This document shows positions 11,828 through 22,327 of a stretch of DNA of 64,000 bases, piece after piece (the stretch's first letter is position 1; each line of letters begins with the position of its first letter). The notes under the pieces are model-generated. The model was not told the origin of the DNA, did not search any database, and saw only the letters and a list, made by a program, of their open reading frames with translations. A program made the translations under genes and the position numbers. Origin of the DNA: Gossypium raimondii (lineage: Eukaryota; Streptophyta; Magnoliopsida; Malvales; Malvaceae). The DNA lies in NCBI RefSeq assembly GCF_025698545.1, contig NC_068569.1, positions 16,554,001 through 16,618,000 of the forward strand, read 5' to 3'.

Positions 11828-14156
11828 TTATGTCCTTTCTCCATAAGAGTTCTCAAGGACTGGAACCCCTGGCCCATAAATCAATCGGCAACGTTCACTG
11901 AATGAGCTGATCATTCGGGACACCACTTCCTTAAAAAACATGGATGCCACCTGTTACACACACCAAAATATTAGGATGATCCAAGACTATTCAAGCTACC
12001 TCAGATAAAATTTTCCTTTTTTAAACCTATCTATTATAAAGCAATAAAATCAATAGTTAAAACTCTGTTGGTCCTTGGATATTTATATATTTGAAACCGA
12101 AAATATGCACTCTCAAGCAATAAAATGCTTTGAAACCCATCTAGCTGACAATATGGATGCAGTTATATTAAAAAAGAACAGAAGGGAAGAAGGTTCAGGT
12201 GGTTAACAAGAATCTAAAACAACTACTCAAGGGCTGGCAACATTTCATCAAAGGAGAAAAGAAATAATAAGTCAAAAAACAAACAGCAGAGTGATTGTTA
12301 CACGCATACCACAAGAGGGAAAATCAAGTATTGGTAATGACCTATAAACGCCCTATGGCCTATTAGGACATTACCTGCCGATAGAGTGGTGACTGGAACT
12401 TAAAGTCCACAAGAAAGTAAAGGCTGCAACTTCCTGGGACTGGTCCAGGATTGAATTCCCAAATGTTTATCAAATGATCGAAAAGGCTACTTTGTGATGC
12501 AGTTGACTGCAAAAACATTATACAGGGTCAGATCATCAGTAAGGGAAAAAATTAAATTCATGGACAAAAAAAAAAAGGGATCATCTATACAGACATGAGC
12601 CAAGTAATATCCTTTTTATAATTTACAAGTTCAAAATAGTAGCCCGCAGATGCCATAGATAGGGACTAAGAAAAGACTCTTCGTATTATCCAGCCAAGAG
12701 GAAACCCTAGTTAAAAGCAATCAATATGAAGTAGCATGCCATTGCAATCCTAAGGAGCAAAAGAGATCACATACATACTCCACGAGCATACAGGTTAAAC
12801 AAATAAAAATCCACTATAAGATAACTTGAAATGGTACCCAAAACATTCAGGCAAACTTTCGAGTTTGAGATTGTTTTGACTGGAAATAAGATGATTTCTT
12901 TCTAAGTTGAGGCTACATGGCAATGGATTCTAACTTCAATATTTTGGGAGAAGGGAGAGTGACAAAAACATGTGCTGCTGTCCAATGGCTTCATTCCAGT
13001 TTTGGTGAGGTTATGTTCAAAACATTAAGTATCATATCTCAATCATGCCCAGTTCACCCTAATCCAAAATTTGGCATCTGAATCCCCCTAAATGCATTGC
13101 ATAGAGTTCACATAAGTTGCACAGGAAACATTCTCAGACAGGCAACCAATCTACATCAAGAACTACTCTATTCCGTAAATATATAGGACAATGAAGGCTT
13201 TAACAGTTTGCAAGTAGCATATCCAGAGAAAGACAATAGCATGCTCAATGTAAATGTTGTCACTCATCTTCAATTTCATGAAATGGCAAAGCATGCAAAA
13301 AGGTTTACAACTAAACAGCGTATTGAAATTCAACTCCATTCTCAAAGTATCTACCAGATAAAATGTGTTGTATTTAGCATATAGCAATATTTTCAAGCAT
13401 CAAATATCCAATATCTTAATACAACAGACATCGCTAAGTAGATACCATCAGCTTACAGAACACATAAAAGCCAAGCAAAGAGAAAGCAGCAGTTTTAAAT
13501 ATAAGGGTGAAATTCACTGCTATTACCTTTACAAACTTTGGCCTGCTTAATTCTACATGAGAAACATAACTCTCAACCAGAAACTTAAAACCAATCTCTA
13601 ATTCAGCATCAAACGATCCATCTGGATAGTGTTTAATTACGTCAGACCGCTGACACCAAGGAACAAATCCGTGATACAAATCAACAGCTGCGACCACATC
13701 AAATAATTGTTCTGGCGAATACCTAGTTATCAACAAAATCATCATAATCCAATAAGAAATCTAATGCTAATACTAACTTAAATCTCTTAACGGAAGTAAA
13801 ACAAGCTTTATTCAAGAGAAGATTTTTTTATAAAATTACCCCATGACGATCCTTTCCTCGTAAACTTTAGATAAAACACCGCCTTCTTCGCCGTCACCAC
13901 AGCCTAAAAATTGTCTCCTTTGGAGAGTATAATGATTGAAAAAATAGTTTAATGGAACAACGGAATCCACCTTGCGAGAACCAAGTAACGGGTGAACCGG
14001 CGGCATTTGGATACCGGAAATACTAGTAACCCATCGGATTTGATCGAAGTTCCCGGTCCGCCCTCCGTTCTTTGCGTGCCTAACAAACTGGTTAATCACA
14101 TTTCTACGGGATATTACCGACCCGACCGCCTTTGAGGTCGATAAAAATGGCGGCAT
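11828..14156 (-). CDS. COQ10: Coenzyme Q-binding protein COQ10 homolog, mitochondrial (START domain)
   Basis: Four exons join cleanly: 14156-13840, 13722-13527, 12506-12375 and 11950-11828, with all introns GT-AG and phases compatible, giving 255 residues and a TAA stop. The first ~100 residues are rich in Arg and Ser with few acidic residues (RRN, RHAKNGGR), as expected of a mitochondrial presequence. The START/polyketide-cyclase-like domain follows, with YSPEQLFDVVAAVDLYHGF, then FVPWCQRSDV, then FDAELEIGF, and ends in SLYFLVDFKFQS and the C-terminal RCRLIYGPGVPV. COQ10 proteins bind ubiquinone or its precursors in the inner mitochondrial membrane and support respiration and Q synthesis, without a known enzymatic reaction. 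The length matches plant COQ10 proteins as I recall them. The start codon is the first ATG giving a basic leader. Assignment is by motif recognition, not alignment. Confidence 0.9.
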
Positions 14157-16722
14157 TGCAAGTTTCAGGAATTAGCCAATTAGGCACGAATTGAAACTGT
14201 TAGGTATAAAAAGATTGGGGGGTTAAAATCAATGATGAAGACTAATGTGTAGAAGGTAAGAGGAAATCTTTAAAAAAAAAAAAAAGGAAACCCTAAGTTG
14301 ACAGGGAAAGAGGGAAAGAAAAGATACGTCGTTTAGAAGAACAAGGACAAGTTTACCATAGAAATTTCTTTGTTTGGGACATGGAGTGAGGTTCCTGGAT
14401 ATTCCCGGTTTCAATTTCCAATTTAAGGGTTGCGTGATAAATTTCTAGATTAATATCATTTTTGGTTTCTCTCTGAAGGAAAAAAAAAACGAAAGAGAAA
14501 AACTAATATAAATTTTAATTTTCTCTAAATTTAAGAATTTGAGAATTTTCTCTAATTTTGATGCTGGCAATTAATTATTTCTAGAATTTTTATTTTTTGA
14601 GGAATTTCTAGATTTTTTATTATAAATTACATATGAAATGTGACGTAGATTATCAGGTCATGATATTGCAAAGAAAAGCAATTTAGACCAAAGAAATATA
14701 AAAAATTTAAAATGAAAATGATAAAATTAAAATAGTGAAAGTTAAATTATTAATATTATGTCTTCGCTATCTATAATTTCACAGGCAAGGCGTGAAAGTT
14801 AGTTTTTTATAAACAAAAAAAGAAGATCAAAGATTAGTGCTCAACCTCAATACCAAAGCCCATGGGCCATAAGGTCAAATGGCAGCTGATCTACAATTAG
14901 CTTAACCAAACCATAAAGCAGATTCCAAATTTACTTGTCCTTCCTTCTTTTTTGACAATGAATCTGTTCCACCTCCTCAACTTATAACAATATTCACACG
15001 CAACACACACTAAACGGTGTAAGTACGTACACGGAATCAAGAAATAATGATAAAACAATTTTGTTTAATCACAAATGCGAATACGATAATCACAATAATT
15101 AGTAGAATTAAATTATTACAACACAAACAGGCTAAAAATTGATACAATCTAAACTAAAGTCAACAAACTAGACTAAAAATTTCAATGTATTATAAAATTG
15201 ATATAATTGCGCATGACAAAACATATTTGTACTTAAAAAAAGAAAGTTTAAATCTTAAAAGACAATACCATAGAGAAGAAGAATCATGACTCCCAAAAAA
15301 TAATTAATTTTTATCAATAGTGAAATAAATGTATGACTTGCAAACGATCCTGGTCCAAATTAGTTCTTATGTTATTGAAACAAAAATCGAACGAAACTAA
15401 TTCTACACTATTTCATTTCTCGATCCAAATTGAATAACAACTTAGTTAAGAAATAATAGAGAAACCCCAAATCCAATCGTTATCATCATGGCTACGGTTT
15501 ACCTCAATAGTGCGATTAAAGCTTATGAGAGCTAATGTAATCACTAACTACTAATGCAAAATAATTTGGTGACGAGAATAGAGAGCATCACGACGCCAAC
15601 TTATAACGTGTATGTTGGATGGAAGATCCGGAAGATATCACAAGAAAATTTTTCCATCTTCTTATCGTATGGGTTTCTCATTTGTAGTGTTCCAATCAGT
15701 ATGGAATGATAGAACGATGCGAAGACTTCCAAATTACAATATCAATGATACTGAAGCCCTGAAGCTAATAAACTACTTTCAACTTTGTTAAGTTAGGATT
15801 GTAGGTATTTTTTCTTATTGTATTCCCTATATGTTTTCACTTTGTTCATAACAAAGATTTTGTCTTCTTATATTAAATAAATAAACGAACCATGGATTTT
15901 TGTTTTAACATTTTAATTAAAATCATGTTTGATTTTTATATATAATTTTTATAGTTGTGGAAAAACAAATAAGACCATAATTTAACTATTAAAATAATAT
16001 CATTTACAATTTAAAAGAACCATATATGAAAACTGCAAAATAGGACACAGCAAACTATCTGCAACGCATTGCTCTACTAAAAATTAGTACACTATGAAGA
16101 TGATAACAAAGTATCCATTCTGAGTTCAAAAACTGCTATGGCAATAGTATGCACATATAGAAGGACAGGGTAGACCAAAATATTCTCGGATCATACCATC
16201 ACTGCCTGTGCAAGTGTATAAATTTATATATCGCCAATGCTTCAAATTTGAACCCTATAACTCCTCTTTCTGGCACTAAATACTAATGTCGGCCGCACTT
16301 GTTTATATTTGCAAGGAAAAAAACTGCCCTCTATGAACTACTCCTATCTGTCTCTTTGTTAGTGTCATTCCTTTATACGTACGCAAATGCAAGTAACACA
16401 AGCATTGAGTATGAAGTCACAAAAGTTTTTAATATTTATAGAGTATCCTTGGGTTTGCTCACTATATCAGGATGTAACTAAACAAAACAGCTGCTATTTT
16501 CCAAATGAATATTCACTGGTGGAAGCTCTTTATCTAGCTGCCGTGCCAATACATGTTAAGCTAGGTACTTCTGCTAAAGCAGGCTTCACCTTAAGGATGA
16601 AACTAAAAAACAGAAAAATGAAAAAGTATTCAGAAACTTAGGACTAAAGAGGTGATCATTAATCAATGGCAATGCTAACAATTTGATCTCATCATTACAT
16701 GAAGCAACAGTTACCAAAGATT
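14157..16722. other. Intergenic region between COQ10-like and COR27-like genes
   Basis: The first ~300 bases upstream of the COQ10-like start should hold its promoter and 5' leader; I see no decisive TATA box. The 14.5-16.2 kb part is AT-rich without recognisable coding. The last ~500 bases before 16723 are probably the 3' untranslated region of the minus-strand COR27-like gene. Confidence 0.5.
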
Positions 16723-17914
16723 TCAGCTTCTTGGAGCTACATTCTCATTGCTAGCCTTTTCACCTTTTTCCTCATCTACGAAGTTCTGATCAGACACCTC
16801 TGCAAACAAAAACTCCAGCCAAAGTTCTGATAATCTTGAATAAAATGTTCATTTTGATACATATATATAGAAATGGTGATTATAATAGAGATGAAAAATA
16901 TTAGTGAAAGCACTTCAATTGAAACGTTGACATATGGACCATTCAATTTTAAATCATCATGCACACACCGATATACCAGTGCGGACATCTGTTGTAGTAC
17001 TGCCAAGTGGAATAAAGTTATCTTCACAATCTCGGCCAACTATGGGTAATGAGATGCATGAAAGTGTTCATTTAAATTGTTTGTTTTTACCTCTGGTTGA
17101 AGCATTGCCTTGAAGACTAGAGGAGGCTAAGACACATGACTTAGATCCAGATCTGAACTGCTGGATCCAAGGGCTTCCCACAAAAGAACGAGAGCCATTA
17201 GTTTTATTAGGTTGAAATCCAGGTCTTTCGAAATTGATCTTCTTCCAGCAACCACCTCGAAGAACTTTAAACTGCAGTATAGATGGGCAGAAAGCAGTAT
17301 ATAAGACTTTGCATAGGGAATTCAGAGGAACACCATCATTATGAAGGAGCAGAGATCAGCCTTGAACCTGGCCAGAAGAGGTACAGTGTATTTGCCTTGA
17401 TGATTTTGGTCTTTCCAATTTCTCCTTTTGTGAGTTCCAGCCAACAAGATTCACAGAATCATATAACTGGTTAATAAATGACGCTTCCATGGAATTAAGG
17501 TATAAACTGTGCTTTTCATCCGTCCATTCAGTAGAGGTAGACTCTGCCACCACAGAACTCTGTTGTATTATCATCAACACACATCATCAGCAAGTTATTG
17601 CAAAAGGGAAGAAATTAAAACAGTACGTAATTCTTGCCGGCAACCAGATTAGAAAACAACAATCCAAAATTAAAGTAAATAAATACCAAATGCTCAAAAG
17701 AAGAGCGGTTGTAAATGAAAAATTAAAAGAAGATGCATGCTTGAAAATAAACAAATAAAAAATTAGCCTATAAAAGTGTTTTGTTAGTATATTAGGTGGT
17801 TTTAAAGTGAAGCAAGGAAATTGAGCTGCAAAACCATATGAAAATTACACTAGTCAACTGAGAGGGAGACGCCTCTAGACTCCTCCGAGGCTCAATTCTG
17901 TTGATACCCTCCAT
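16723..17914 (-). CDS. COLD-REGULATED 27/28-like protein (COR27/COR28 family)
   Basis: Four exons join in frame: 17914-17849, 17559-17368, 17271-17091 and 16799-16723, all GT-AG, giving 171 residues and a TGA stop. The best family signature is in exon 2, EWTDEKHSLYLNSMEASF followed by INQLY, near residues 33-56; exon 3 carries the conserved GCWKKINFERP stretch. COR27 and COR28 are small plant-specific nuclear proteins, induced by cold and expressed with an evening peak, which link the circadian clock, freezing tolerance and photomorphogenesis; they are reported COP1 targets and repress clock genes. They have no known enzymatic fold. The protein is shorter than Arabidopsis COR27, mainly in the poorly conserved parts. 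The first exon boundary (AGT then GTAATT) was chosen because it keeps phase and an intact MEGINRIEPRR start; it is the least certain junction. Confidence 0.8.
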
Positions 17915-18067
17915 GCAAAAAAACACCTTAAGAAAAGATCCCCAGAGCGATGAAGACAAATATATTTGAAGGGAGGGGTAGAGATGATGGCAGGTGAGAT
18001 GTACTGAAAAGGTGATCAGTCGAGGAATGAGGATTGACAAAAGAAAGTTACACTTGTCATCACTTTT

Positions 18068-18075
18068 ACACGTGT
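18068..18075. promoter_or_regulatory. G-box/ABRE core (ACACGTGT) upstream of COR27-like
   Basis: A perfect palindromic ACACGTGT containing CACGTG lies about 155 bases upstream of the COR27-like start codon. G-box/ABRE cores are bound by bZIP factors such as ABFs and by bHLH factors such as PIFs. Its position close to the gene and to three other cold/clock-type motifs supports function; binding is not shown by sequence. Confidence 0.6.
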
Positions 18076-18092
18076 CATAGGACTTTCACATA

Positions 18093-18099
18093 GCCACGT
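18093..18099 (-). promoter_or_regulatory. ABRE (ACGTGGC) upstream of COR27-like
   Basis: Read in the direction of the COR27-like gene this is ACGTGGC, a classical ABA-responsive element, within GTGACGTGGC. It sits 18 bases beyond the G-box, giving the paired arrangement that ABRE-dependent promoters often need. Confidence 0.6.
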
Positions 18100-18118
18100 C
18101 ACTCCTTAAAACAAGCGC

Positions 18119-18127
18119 CAGATATTT
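18119..18127 (-). promoter_or_regulatory. Evening-element-like site (AAATATCT core)
   Basis: Read on the minus strand this stretch gives CAAATATCTGG, matching eight of nine bases of the evening element AAAATATCT, in the gene's own orientation. Evening-element-like sites bind the MYB-like clock factors CCA1, LHY and RVE. Confidence 0.55.
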
Positions 18128-18139
18128 GTTGGAGTGTTC

Positions 18140-18148
18140 AAAATATCT
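18140..18148 (+). promoter_or_regulatory. Perfect evening element (AAAATATCT) upstream of COR27-like
   Basis: A nine-of-nine evening element lies about 230 bases upstream of the COR27-like start codon, 12 bases beyond a second, near-perfect copy in opposite orientation. In Arabidopsis, evening elements together with ABRE-like motifs are reported to drive cold and clock regulation of COR27, so this arrangement supports the gene's identification. Confidence 0.65.
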
Positions 18149-19179
18149 CCTCCCTCCCTCGCTCTCTTTCTCTCCTTTTCGCTTAACTTCGGAGATAAGA
18201 TTAGCAGTACTTTCTTTTTTTTCCTTCAACTATTTCCTATTTCTTATTTCTTATTTATATTTGGAGATATTATCTTTAAATGGCTTTTATTATATGTTTA
18301 TGTAAAAGATATTTTTATAATAAGACCCTAGTCATCTAATCATAAGGACAATCCTATCAACTATAATTAATAATATCTTGACGTTTATAGGTACTAAGTT
18401 GAAATATTGAAGTTTGAACTTTGAATTAGGAATTTTATTTTTCTCATTTTCTTTTCAAAATCCTCTTCAGCCTTCCAAAAAGTAATTTATTATTAGGGAA
18501 AATTGTCGCATCAAAACACATTGGCAACTATGCTGTCAATATGATCAATTTTTACACTTTTACATTGGAGTATAAAACCATTTATCGAAATTCATTTAAT
18601 ATGTATATATCTTTCTTAAGTTTGAAGTGTCTATGATCAGCTGTATTAACACCACTAACGGTTAATAATTTTCGCAAATGAAAAGCCCTAATTAACAATG
18701 TCAACTTTTTTAAGAGTTTAATTGTTTTTTTTTTTAACTAAAGGGCCTTTTACCTTTAAGCCAATTTAAATGAGGGTTTTGCTGAAGTTTTTAGTTGAAA
18801 CTTGAAACATAAAGATGTTGATGTCCATTTAGGATTTCGTTAAACATTATACTTAATTCTTAAAATTTCATAAAACTTCAAATTGAATATTAGTCCAACC
18901 ATTAAAATATTCAATATTATTGTCACCGTTTAAAATCGAAATAATTATTCTAATTTCAACCAAGTGCAAAATATTTGGCTAAGTAAAAAAATCATATATA
19001 ATTCAACCTTCATGAATACCATAGTAACAGGTAACTCTAAAAGAAAACTTATTCAAAGCAATATTCTCCATATATACATTTTAATAAATAATAATAGAAA
19101 CAACAATCAGTACTTTAAAAATAAAATCCTCCAAAATTTCAGAGAATAAAATGGAATCAAACTAATATTTAATTTACCC
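18149..19179. other. AT-rich intergenic region
   Basis: Starts in a pyrimidine-rich stretch (18150-18240) and continues as AT-rich sequence with no supported gene. It may contain more of the COR27-like promoter. Confidence 0.5.
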
Positions 19180-19455
19180 AACAATTTTAGAGAAAGAAAA
19201 CAAAACTACAGCGGTCAAGATGACTTCCTTCCACCTGACTTTATGTCTTCCAAGACGCACTTCTTTCACAAATTCGATCCCATATGATAGCAAGCAACCC
19301 TTTTGGGCTTTGGCGTAGTGAGTGTTCATCAATCATCATGGGATGAAACAAAAAGATCAGACGGACAGACAGACAGTGCTCTGTCTGATTCAAGTTTTCA
19401 AGGGAACTAATTGATTATCAAGTGAAGCCTCCAGTTTCCACCTTTTGCAAATATA
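19180..19455. repeat. Copy A of a duplicated non-coding block (partner at 29.4-29.8 kb)
   Basis: Shares a long collinear, diverged match with 29420-29760. Anchor phrases common to both are 'caacaatttt', 'gtcaagatgacttccttcc', 'catatgatag' and 'ctgtctgattcaagttt', ending near 'aactaattgatt'. No open frame is conserved between the copies. It is probably either an unrecognised repeat family or a small segmental duplication. Confidence 0.75.
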
Positions 19456-19891
19456 CGAGTACTATAGTTGTACGTATCTGCTGCCTGACAACTTGTTTGA
19501 GCACTAAGCAAATCCTCCACTAATGTATAGTTTTGTACAAGGGGAATAAGGTGCCCGAGTTTTATCATACATACTTTCTCAAATTTGATTTTGTAATCTC
19601 AATTATGGATAAGCTTAAATCTCGGCCGTCGATGTAAAGTAAATTGTACCATTAGATTTAGGGACATAATTTGAATATATTTTAAAGTATTTATTCAAAT
19701 GTGCACTATTTTTCTATTCCATTCGTGACTTCTTACTTTTACTTTATTTTTGATGTCTTAAAAAATTTTCAAATTTTTTTTTTTTATTTTCCAAGAGTGA
19801 CTTATCTTTAGCTTTGTATTCTGGGGAAGGCCTATGAAAGTTGAATTTCGTCAAAACTGAACGTGATCAGAGTGGTAGTAACATTTCTGTT

Positions 19892-19899
19892 CAAGCGTC
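19892..19899. repeat. Left target-site duplication of the hAT-like element
   Basis: CAAGCGTC directly before the element, matching CAAGTGTC directly after it (20560-20567) at seven of eight bases. An 8-bp duplication is the hallmark of hAT superfamily insertion. Confidence 0.65.
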
Positions 19900-20559
19900 T
19901 AAGGCTGTAAATGAACTGGGCTTAAACGAACAAACCTCTGTTCATGTTCGTTTGTTTATTTTTAAGCTTGTTCGTGTTCAGTTTGTGTTCGTTAAGAAGT
20001 TCGAATTTTTTGTTCATGTTCGTTTATTTAAAATTATGTATGTTCATGTTCGTTTGTTTAATGTTCACGAACATGTTCATTTAACTTAATCGAACCTATT
20101 CACAAACATGTTCATGAATATATAATTGAACATGTTCACGAACAATATTAATAAATAATAAACAAACAAACAATAAATAAATACATACACGCATATATTG
20201 TTTGGATATAAAATAGTCAAATATAAATATTAATAATTATATTATAAATGAAAAAAATACAAACCAAGATAATTTTATTAATATATACTAATGGAACAAT
20301 AAACGAGTTTTAAGATAATTTTATTAATATATACTAATGGAATTTTTATAAGAAAATATCATTAATAAATAAACAAGTCAATAAACAAGCTTTTAAATGA
20401 GTTTGTTCGTGAACATAAACGAACCGAACACACCTCTGTTTGTGTTCATTCATTTATTAAACGAACATAAAATTTTTGTTCATACTCATTTATTTAACTT
20501 AATAAACGAATATAAACGAACGATTCAAGAACAGATTGATCTATTCATTTACACCTCTA
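19900..20559. mobile_element. Non-autonomous hAT-like element with fold-back GTTCGTTTG repeats
   Basis: The ends are imperfect inverted repeats: TAAGGCTGTAAATGAA at the left, and TAGAGGTGTAAATGAA when the right end is read on the other strand. The left half is packed with forward GTTCGT/GTTCATGTTCG motifs, the right half with their reverse complements, so the element could fold back. There is no transposase frame. Short-TIR elements with a 'TAG..GTGTAAA' start and 8-bp duplications are typical of plant hAT derivatives. It ends about 430 bases before the putative first exon of the WEB1-like gene. Confidence 0.75.
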
Positions 20560-20567
20560 CAAGTGTC

Positions 20568-20980
20568 TAAGAATTTTGGGTGCGAGAGTCCAAACAGCAA
20601 GCTTTTAATGGGCTGAAATTTATTGATAAGTCTCCCTACCTGACCGACCCTTGTTGGGTTCAGTACAGTGTTCACCTAAATGCTACAAAATGGCCGAGCT
20701 GCCCAAAACAGTTCCTGGGCTATTCACAAAGCTACCAATGGGCTTAAACCCACTAACCTCAGACAAGGCCGATATTATTGCCACACTTGGTTCTTTAATC
20801 TCGACACCCCTCAAATCACAATCCGTCCGTTATCTGGTATGTAAGAAGAGGCGAGGAATAGATAGGCACGTGTGTTCCCTCTGGCTTTTTTGCTTTTTCA
20901 TTTATTTTCCCTAATTTTAGCAGTAAATTTTCCTCACCATTCTCTATTAATTAATGATTTATTTTTCTTTAATTTCCAGA
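20568..20980. promoter_or_regulatory. Putative promoter region of the WEB1-like gene
   Basis: The interval between the hAT-like element and the inferred first, non-coding exon. It includes a 'ggcacgtg' (CACGTG core) near 20867. The chance frame here resembles no known protein. Assignment as promoter is from position only. Confidence 0.4.
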
Positions 20981-20984
20981 AATC

Positions 20985-22307
20985 ACTAATAATTATAGCT
21001 TACTTTCCACTCTTCGTCTGTCCTTTTGGTTCTGAGAAATCCGGGTAAGTTTCTTTCCTTTTCTTTTTTTTTTGGAATGGAATTTATTAATTAACTTTCC
21101 ATTTAATCTCTGACAAATCGAAGCTTTAATTATAAATTAAGCGACAATTTTTTTTTTTTTGCCTGTGGGAATGAAGATCTGAGAATTGCTGGTGTTTGAG
21201 TTGGTTGAATTTATTATCACGACGTTGACTTAAGTAATGAAGCTTACTTTCCTGATTTATTTTCCTTTTTTGTGGCTGACGGAAACAGTCGAGACTTCAA
21301 ATCATTTATGGCTTCTTAATTAGCATATTAGCTTCTTTTGCCTGCTGTGAGCTTTCCTTTACACTTATATTCCCAACTTTTAGCAATTGAATTCAAGGTT
21401 ACAGATTTTATAGATGATAACCGGTCAACTTATTCTAAGTATTATCATGATTATCACTTTTTGGATAAGAAGCAATCCTTTTATTTGAAAACACTGGTAA
21501 AGATCTTCAATCCTGATTAAATCAAGTTGTTTTATCTGCTTATAACAAAAGAAATAGGATTGAAAATGGTTACGCTTCTAATCTACGGCTAGGAATAAGA
21601 TTTAGGAATATGAAACTTATATTGTCAGTTCTTAGCAGATGAATGATCTAGGAAATGTTTGTTTGCTGATTAAATTGCTAGTTTATGTCATTGAGAGACC
21701 CTCTAATTTGTGGGGCTGAATTTGGGGTCAATTGTTAATGGGGCTCTGTTTTTGACCTTTTTAGAGGTTTGAGCTGAAAGCTGGCGTCTTTTTCCATTTA
21801 ATTGATAATTGAATGGGGCTTTTGCATGAAATTAAATTTGATGAGATGTTCAACTTTTGCTCCGTTTTCTTTGACATTGTTGGTTCATTCCTTGATGTGA
21901 TTAGTTGTTGTTGAGGTATTTACTAATTGAATCTTTACTTAAACATCTGTGCCTGATAAAAGAGGACATCTATAAGGTGCATGTGCTAGCTTAAACATAG
22001 ATAGAGGAAAACAAGTTTGAGATGATAAATTGTTCTAGCTTTCCAGGGTCCACTTGATTTTAATGCTTTCTTACTCTTGCTCCTAATTTCTTTGGTCAAA
22101 ACTTGTTAACATAATTTGAGGATCTACAATACATGAATGCAGTTGTAGACACTAATTCGTTTTGCTGAAATCTACTTTGCTTGTTAAACATATAATTGCT
22201 GATTTTCAGATCTGCTATTTTTTTTTTCTTGGAATTAGATGGATTACGCTGTGATATCTTGTTTCTTTTCCCTGTCCCTTAAACGGTTTTTGTTTTCTCG
22301 GTTTCAG
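20985..22307 (+). other. Inferred 5' leader exon and leader intron of the WEB1-like gene
   Basis: A consensus donor (CCGG/GTAAGT) after 21044 and an acceptor (GGTTTCAG) ending at 22307 lie before the coding start at 22328, implying a non-coding exon ending near 21044 and a leader intron of about 1.26 kb. The transcription start is not determined. The intron is T-rich as expected and holds no conserved coding sequence. Confidence 0.55.
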
Positions 22308-22327
22308 ACACCTTATTATTTTCAAAT

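Noticed and set aside
16299-16641. Short plus-strand frames downstream of the COR27-like gene
   Set aside because: They lie in the likely 3' untranslated region of a minus-strand gene and show no recognisable protein.
19340-19400. Possible microRNA hairpin (CAGACAGA ... TCTGTCTG)
   Set aside because: The stem is only about 8-9 bases in either copy, too short for a plant precursor, and no known mature microRNA sequence was recognised.
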